The position numbers were made by a program, and so were the translations under genes. From positions 292,875,041 through 292,939,040 of the forward strand of contig JAVMKO010000001.1 in NCBI GenBank assembly GCA_032164245.1: a DNA stretch of 64,000 nucleotides. The letters are read 5' to 3'. Position 1 is the first letter of the stretch. The number at the start of each line of letters is the position of its first letter. This DNA comes from Sternotherus odoratus (taxonomy: Eukaryota; Chordata; Testudines; Kinosternidae). The notes under the pieces were generated by a model. It saw only the letters and a program-made list of their open reading frames with translations, had not been told where the DNA came from and did no database searches. This document shows positions 52,801-61,800 of this stretch, piece by piece.

Positions 52801-55800
52801 TGACTACTCTGTTTTAATTCTTCCTTCTATAATGCACTAAACTTGCCTACTGAGACTAACCTTCAAGCCGTTTAGCTCTCTTAAAGTAGTATTCCTTTAA
52901 AAAGGAATGTTTAATTTACTAATTCATTTTGTTTATGTGCTGTCATGCAAAGTCCCAAAGAATGAGAAGAGGGATCCAAAGCACAAAGGTTGGCATAACC
53001 TCTTTTTTCCTTTAATACAAAGTCTTTTATACTGGAAAAATTGTGGCTGAATTTAGCTCTGCTCAGCAAAGTGAGGGGCCAAAGGGAATGGCTAGAGCCA
53101 CATCTGTTATAGGCAGGTATTGTACAAGCTTCCCTCCTAGCCCAGCTTTGCTAATGCACCACAGTCTTGAACTACACCACTGCCTGTTATTTCGGTTTAA
53201 GGCCTCTCTTGAGCAAACTGTACTAAATTTTCCAGTGGTTTGGTGGACAGAAATAGCCACTGCTGTTCTTTTCATAGTTATCTTCACTTCTGAACTGAAC
53301 AACATTTGAATCTAGATCTCCACAGATAAAAGGTTAATGAGTGACAATTTGTTCCACCATCATGGTACGCTGCCCCTACTACTCACCAAAAGTTATGTTA
53401 AGAGAAAATCTTGTCTTAGAATTAGATCTTACCTGGCTGCTGCTTGCAAACCAGCTGCTCTGTGTATTTGTACAGAAATAGAAATGGCTCGAGCAGCTAT
53501 TACTCCCCCTGCTGTTTTTCGTGAATGTCTGTATCTCACACTCACATCAAGCAAGCCTGGATTAAAAAAAAAAAAAAAAAAAGAGAGAGAACAAAAGAAA
53601 AACATCCATCTGTTGTTTTTTTTAAACTACAGCCAAAGTTAACCAAGGTTTATTCTATTAATGTAAGCAAATAATTTCATACCAAAATCTATTAAAAGGC
53701 AGCATTATTGTTGCACAGTTAAGAATTAAAATAAGTCAGGACTGAATGTCTAGATGCACTTTTGTTCAACCACTAGTTATTGTAACTCCTTGATACAGGA
53801 ATTACTGCATGAAATTCTATGACCTGTATTATGCAGGAGGTCCAGCTAGATAATCCGAATGACTCCTTCTGACCTTCAGATGTATGAATCTATGAAAAGA
53901 AAGTTATCTGCACAACCTTAACTCTGCCCTTTTGTGTGACTTCATTATGATTCAGTCCTCATATAATCACAGCATCTTGGTATCATATCAGACAGTTGCT
54001 TACAAACAGGAGGGATGGGAGTAAAATGAAATATACAATTCTCTAAAGATTTTAATATCTACAATACTCTCAAAGTTATCAGATTCCCTTTTGCCAATGC
54101 AAGTTTATGTTCTGCAAGAAGCTCACTCCTCCATACCAGTAAGCCTCTGTGGTTTTTTCTTTGGTCACTCCCTCCAAGAATCCTGCTCCTTTATTCTTGC
54201 GGTTTACTCCTCTCAGACTTCATATCACAACTGTGACACTGCACTCCATATTCTTTATGGAAATATGCTTATGATAAGGATATGACATAATTGAAATGTA
54301 CTTTATGCAGGATGGGTCTTGTAAGATATCATTGGAAAGGTTATAATTTATTGAATGTGATTATCCAATTTATATGCCTACTTCACTTCTGTATCTAAAG
54401 TTAGGAATATGGACTATGTAACAATCATAACTTGGTGTGCATTGGGAAGACACCCACCGGACGACAGGCCATCATATCTGATGAGCCATCAGGAAGGGAC
54501 AACAAAACCACGAAGATACTAATCTCTCTCCCTCTTGGGAGGCATCCAGGAATGTAACTGTGACACTAATAGGCCAGGTGGTCTTGTCATCTGATATTAA
54601 ACACTACCTGGGACTTCTTGTAACTTTCCACTGAGAGGAGAAGGGGATCAAGTTTGGGAAACAAAAGATTCCCGCCTTATGGAACTCCTATTTAAGGGTG
54701 GGGAGGAAGGCAAACGGGACTCCTCCTCTCCATGGCCTATCTGCCTAAGAAGAAAGACTGCTAAAGCCACCTGAAGGGAAGGCAGCAGGGGGAGTCCAGA
54801 CTGAGACAGGGATCCAGGCTGAAAAGAAATATAACAAACTGAACCATAGAAACTTTCCAACCTGCCTAAAAATAACATTTAGGGCAAGAAATGACATTTT
54901 GTAACTGTTTCTTAAGTATATTGAGCTTAGCTTGGATTTTTGTTTTATTTGCACAGTAATCTGTTTTGTTCTGTCTTATCTTATATTCACTTAAAATTCA
55001 CCTTTTGTGATTAATAAACTTATTTCTTGTTTATAATATAACCCAGTGTACAATTCATAATTTAAAGTGGGGATAACAGGCTGTGCATACATCGAAGGAG
55101 AAGGCGGATTTCACAAAATACCTACGGGTCTGCACCCCAAAGGAGGGGGACACCTGAGTACTGGGGGCAAGTCCCTTAAGTTGAACCTTCACAGAACTGA
55201 TCTTAGTGTCTATTTCATTCTGCAGTTTGGTGTGGCCCTGCCTGTGTGGGAGGCTTACTAGAATTGCTTGGCTCAGCAAGGCAGGTATAAAAGGATACCC
55301 AGGCTCAGTGCTATCTCAGCACATCAGGTGGCATCCTAAGGAGAGCAACGTGTCACAACAACCACCTTTGTTCTGACTGAAGAGTCCTAAAAGGATTTCC
55401 CTAAAAGCCTCTTCAGTGCTACTTTTGCGTCACCTGGAAGAACCTCTGAAGGGTGGACATGCTCCTTCCCACTCCGCAGGCTAAACATATTGCTTCAATT
55501 CTCTCCTCCCTTCTGGTCTGAGAAGTGGGAGACCAAACTGGAGACTCTCATGTAACAGTGAGACATGGTAGGCCCAGGGCTGGCTTAGTCAAACCGTTTT
55601 CTAGTAAGTAAATACAATATAAGCCCAACCCTACACCTACTGAAATCAGTGGAAGTTTTGTCATTGATTTCCAACAGTGAGTTTTGACATCTTGGACTGG
55701 TAGGATCAACATGCTGGATTATTATTAGGCTTCAATCAAGGCGAGTTTCTCTTGTTCTCCCTGGCAGTGGATACACACACCTCATTTTTTAAAAAGAAAA

Positions 55801-58800
55801 GAATGTCTTCACTTACCTGAGGATCGGGGGCGAAGTTCTTCTGGGCATTCGGTTCTTGGGACTAGAGGAAGAGTAAAGGTCTGTATCCCTACTTCTTTGT
55901 GGTGTTGCATTGTTACCATTGCACACAGGCGTGACAAGGGCAAGGTCCCTTTTGCAACCATCTGATCTCTGACATTCGGATAATAGTACCTATGCAAGAC
56001 ACACAGACGCATCAACCAAGCTGTAGTGATTACTGGCTCTCAAGATTGAATACTGGTCAGTTTTAATTCACACATCTTCAGATACTTTCCTACATTTAGA
56101 GAAACCCACACAAGGGCAATTTCACAAAAAGATGAATAGTCTGAATACTCCAGAGATGATCGTTCTACGGCTGTGTTGATGTGACCGGCACGGAATATCA
56201 CCTATTAATATTTCAACTAAAAACTGGCATCTAAAAGAAAACAAGAGAATGGACTAGCACAAAATAGACCAATCAATAAGATGTATGTAAATTACTAAGC
56301 GAGCCTGATGCAAGACAATGAAAAAGGATTTAAAATCAGTAACAATACCATGAAGTTTGTTCTTGGAGCACCAGTTTACCAGCACTAAAGAAGATTTGAA
56401 AATAACAACTAGACAGTTTTTAACTGTGCTCTACAGCTATGAACTACAGTTTTAAAGCCAATGCATTCCACTTAGTGAATAATGATCAAGTCAGGAGAAA
56501 GGTAACCACATGCACACACTTAACTGTGCTTTCAGTAGGAGTAGGGCCCTACCAAATTAACGGTCAATTTCACAGTCATAGGATTTTAAAAATAATAAAT
56601 TTCATGATTTCAGCTATTTAAATCTGAAATTTCATGGTGTTGTAATTGTAGGGGTCCTGACCCAATAAGGAGTCGGGTGTGTGTGTGTGTGTGTGTGTTG
56701 CAAGGTTATTTTAGAGGGGGTTGTGGTACTGCTACTCTTACTTCTACGCTGCTGCTGACAGTGGCACTGCCGTCAGAGCAGTCAGCTCTGAAGGCAGAGC
56801 CACCACCAGCAGCAGCGCGGAAGTAAGGGCAGCATGGTATGGTATGGCCACCCTTACTTCTGCGCTGCTGCCTTCAGAGCTGGGCCCTTGGTCAGCAGTC
56901 ATCACCTTCTGGCCACTGAGCTCTGAAGGCAGCAACGCGGAAGTAAAGGTAGCATGGTATGGTATTGCCACCCTTACTTCTACAATGCTGCTGGCTGGGC
57001 ACCCGGCAAAGAGCCACCACTCTCCGGCCGTCTAGCTCTGAAGGCAGCGCAGAAGTAAGGGTGGCAATACTTGTGATCCCCCTGCAACTTGTGATCCCCC
57101 CCTTTTGAGTCAGGACCCCCAGTTTGAGAAACGCTGGTCTCCCCTGTGAAAACTGTACAGTATAGGGTAAAAGCACAAAAAAGACCAGATTTCACGGGGG
57201 GGGAGGGGGAGGGGGGAGACCAGCGTTTCTCAAATTGGGGGTCCTGACCCAAAAGGGAGTTGCAGGGGGATCACAAGTATTGCCAACCTTACTTCTGCTG
57301 AAAATTCCGCCGATGGAGAACATAACAATCTTTGCATAGTTAGCAATCCACACTGTCACAGGGACATTATATCTGTTCTTCTGTGCTGGCTTTCCATCTT
57401 CTTCTGGCTGTATTCTTGAGGTGCTGATTTTATTACAGAAAGACCTATTCTGTCTGGCATCTAGCTGCCTAGCAGTCTCTGTGTCTGAGCACTGCACCAA
57501 CAGTGGAGATGTGCTGATAGGTTCTTTTTGACAGTTTCTAGATTTAAAAAACTTGGAGAAAGGCCACAGAATGCTTGCAGTGAAGGGTTCTTGGCTCTAT
57601 AACACACTCAATTGGTTCACATGAGCCTGAGTTTGCTGCAGCAAAGCTCATGTATTAGCCAAGCATTTTCTTCAGACTGTGCTGAGTAATAGAGGGTCCC
57701 AGGGCGTGTGAGATATACAGAAGACATAACTCACCATATGCAAACATTCACACCATATTCTCCTATAAATCAGTGGCTCACAGTGGAAAGAAACAATAAA
57801 ATAGCAGCATAAAATAACACATACTGCCAATTTATTAAGAAATGGAACCTAAGGACACATGGATTATTTAAACCCAACAAACAGATTATTAAACTAGTTA
57901 TAAAGCAAAAGTACAATTTCCCAGTGAGGTCAAAGGTGTTCAGTGTCTCCGGAAAAATCAGGTAAAAAATCTCTCTCTAGACATAATGTTTCAGAGGAAT
58001 AAAGTGCATACTCGTTAGTGACATCACTAATTTATTGCTTGGCAAGAGATTCTCACTGTTAGTCACTCTTCTGGTTTGTTTTCTGAGCTGTGAGGAAATG
58101 GATCTTTATTCTGTACCTGCACCAGATTTCAAACTGGATTCCTCCTCCTCCTGCTAATCCTTGTGGAGAGAATGCACTGAGCAGGAGCCTCTGTACTGGG
58201 ACATCAGCAGGTAACAACAGGGAATGATGATGCTCATCATTAAAAATGGGATCAGGGATGCACAAAGTAGTCGCTGAACGGAAAGGCTTTAACCTAATTC
58301 CTACAAAGTCAAACAAAGCCAGTTAAATATTGGATCCCAACTTTATATATCCAAGAAACAAGATGGCAAGCACTCAGATTGTAATCTGAAAACAACCGAA
58401 TGTGACTTTGCTTAAAAGCTCAATGTCCAAACTTGCTCCCCATGGAACTCTCAAAAGAAATACCTGGATGCTACAGAATGTAGTGCTGGTGATTCAAAAG
58501 TAGCATTGAACTAATTCCACAGCAATTGTTCTTCAGTTTGCTGCTGGAAGTGCTGTTTTTGGATGAGACAGAAATTGGAGGTACTAACAACCCTAAACCT
58601 CTGACTGCCAGAAGTATTAGCCCATGGCTCTAAGCAAGAAAAGAGAGACTAATCCAGGTATCCTGTCCCAATTCCCCCTTCAGGAATTATATATACAGGA
58701 ACTCCTCACTTAACGTTGTAATTATGTTCCTGAAAAATGCAACTTTAAGTGAAACGATGTTAAGTGAATCCAATTTTCCTATAAGAATTAATGTAAATGA

Positions 58801-61800
58801 GGGGATTAGGTTCCAGAGAATTTTTTTTCACCAGATCAGACTATATTTTATATATATACACACACACAGTATAAATTTTAAACAAACAATTTAATACTGT
58901 CAAGAATCAGAGAGGTAGCCGTGTTAGTCTGGAATTGCAGAAGTTACAAAGAGTCCTGTGGCACCTTAAAGACTAACTAAAGTATTGAAGCATAAGCTTT
59001 CGTGGGCTAATACCCACTTCGTCGGATGCATGCGCATCCATCCGACGAAGTGGGTATTAGCCCACGAAAGCTTATGCTTCAATACTTTAGTTAGTCTTTA
59101 AGGTGTCACAGGACTCTTTGTAATTTAATACTGGTACACAGTGATGATGACTGTGAAGCTTGGTTGAGGCGTCAGAGGGTGGGATATTTCCCAGGTAATG
59201 CCTTACTGCTAAATGATGAACTAGCAATTCGCTGAGCCCTCTAGGGTTAACTCTCACACTCTACAAGGCAGCAGGAAGGGCAAGCTCCCTTCTGAGCCCT
59301 GTCCTGTGTCCCTGCTCTATGGAAGATGGGGTAAGGGGGGAGGAGGACACCCTGACATTAGCCCCCCTCTTCTTCTCCTCCCCTCTCCTGCCAACACAGC
59401 AAGCAGGAGTCTCGGGGAGCAACTCCAAGACAGAGGGCAGGAGCAGCACATAGCAGTGGGGGGAGGGACAGCTGAACTGCTGGCAATTGATAGCCTGCTG
59501 GGCAGCTGCTGCACAGGGAACTTAGGGGAGTGGGGAGCTGATGGGGGGGGCTGCCGGTCCACCCTGAGTTCAAGCCCCCGCCAGCTAGCTGCAATGGGCT
59601 ACTCTTTCTGCAAGCAGTGGACAAACCAGGTGGCGACCTAATGACTTTAGAAGGAAGCATTGCACAATTTAAACGAGCATGTTCCCTAGCTGATCAGCAA
59701 CGTAACAATGAAACATTAACTGGAACGACTTTAAGTGAGGAGTTCCTGTACTTAAAATTCCCCTGCAGTTTCAACTGCATATATCATTCAGTCCTAAGAC
59801 TTTGTATAGGAGTTCCAGTTAAAGCAAGTGCCGTATTTCACTTCTGCAGTAGCTGAAATAAGCCCTAGATAGTTTGTAAGTCAGTTTATGGACTTTTTCC
59901 TACAATGTCTTATGCATGTGAAGTATGGATTACTCACAGTATGTAAAATTAAGCACATGCTTATATCTTTGCAGGATTGGGGTCAAAGTTTATAAAGTGC
60001 TTTTGGATCGTTAGGTGAAAGGTGCTAAAAATCAATGGACACAGGACCCGATACCTTTTACTGAAAATCTGTGGGAGCCTTATCATCTACCTCAAAGGGA
60101 GCAGCTTTTAGTTTGTTGATCTGACCCAAAGTTAGTTGTACATTGGCTTTCTGCTGTGTAAAGAAAGCACTAGTCATATCAGGGAATCACAGAGATTCAG
60201 GCACTGTACCTAGCGAGCTAGAACAGAAATTAAACAATGCTTAGCTAAAGCAATGCTTTAAACAAAGTCCTATCACAAACCAAACTTACCGTTTTCACAT
60301 AATTCAGTCCCTTGTAATCCACTGGAGTCAGGCTCATGAACTGGAAAATAGTACTGCACATAACAGTCAGCCTCTCCCCAGACTGTGGACTGTAGGGGAG
60401 TGAGCCCTTTCACATCCTCCACATGAATCTCAAATACATGCTCCATCAGTCCTTGCTCTTCTCTCTCCAACTGCTAAATAAGATAAAGGGCATTCCTGTG
60501 AACAATAGCAGTACCACTGGTGTACAAGAGCTATATTCCTAAAGGAATGAGAAGATGAAGTTCATCACCCTGACACTGAAACTGCATTAAGTCATTTCCT
60601 CTATAGTTTATATAAACATTTAAAACATGGTAGCAACTTTTATTTAGTGTCAGAGGGGTAGCCATGTAAGACTGAATCTGCAAAAGCAACAAAGAGTCCT
60701 GTAGCACTTTCTGGCCTAAACATCTGTTAGTCTATAAGGTGCTACAAGACTCTTTATAACTTTTATTTAGAAAATGAGAAACACCCCTCCCCCCAACACT
60801 AACTGTTCATACAAGGCTTTCCCAAACTCAGGGAGGAGTCCTCTGGGAGAATATCACACTTGTATTAGGCGCACTGGTGCAGAGGGTCAGGAAGGAGGAC
60901 ACTATAGACAATTCTAATCTAGATGGAAGCAGTGGGGATGTAGGAAAGGGTCAGCACTGGTGTGGGGGGAAGCTATATGATCCTGGATCTGCTCTGATTG
61001 CCACTTCAAACAGGCTGTTGTGGGCAGCTTCTTTAAGTTCACCTTCCCTCCCTGCTCCTGAAGCACATAATACAGCTGAACAAAGCATCAGATCATATGT
61101 ACAGGGCTACAGGCTCAAAAAACAAAACAAAAATAGTTCACCAGCCCAAGTTGCATGCGTCTCCTCTCACAACACAGTTCAGCTGCAAGAGTACATGTCC
61201 AGGCCCAAGAGAACCACCGATGTGCCATCGCTTGGAATGAGAGGTGACAACGTGACAATCTACTGTAAGATGGGCACCGACAAAAAAGGGACCCCTGGTT
61301 TATCAAAGATAAACTGAACAAGGAGAGATTCGCCAAAGTCAGCAGACAGGATCCTGGGCTAGATGGACCTTTGGTCTGACCCAGTGTGGCCGTTCTTATG
61401 TAATGAGTCTCTAAAAGCCAAAACGGCAGTTATAGGAGCATACCATCGAGTGATTCACAGGGGGAGGATCCAGAGAGTGGGGAGGCCGCTGCATGATGGG
61501 AGGTACAGTTCCTTCTTCATTCTTCAGTCTCTGCAGTGCCACTATTTGATCAGCTGAACCCATTGCCAGAATGACCCTTAGGCTCCCGTTTTTACTGCCT
61601 GTAAAAACATCTATCACAGACATATAGCTGTCCACTGCAACCACTGGATACTGAGCTTGAAGCAGCAGGCGAGAAATCTTGGGGTCTCTGGAGAGGAAAA
61701 AACAGGTATCAGAACAAGCCACTAGGGTATCACATGTTTAGACCCAACTCGTTTCACTGGGCGCCCTCAATGCAATGAGACAAGCCAACCCCTCCCCCCG

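Noticed and set aside
55990..55995. CATAG acceptor for the C2CD3 exon 55817-56020
   Set aside because: Needs phase 2 from the upstream exon, whose only reasonable donor leaves phase 1.
56140..56230. Possible extra C2CD3 exon (CTTTTAG acceptor-like site and open frame)
   Set aside because: Its in and out phases do not fit the neighbours. Extending the 55817 exon to the ACTACAG acceptor at 56022-56021 solves the phase and gives a convincing [16 protein letters not shown] reading.
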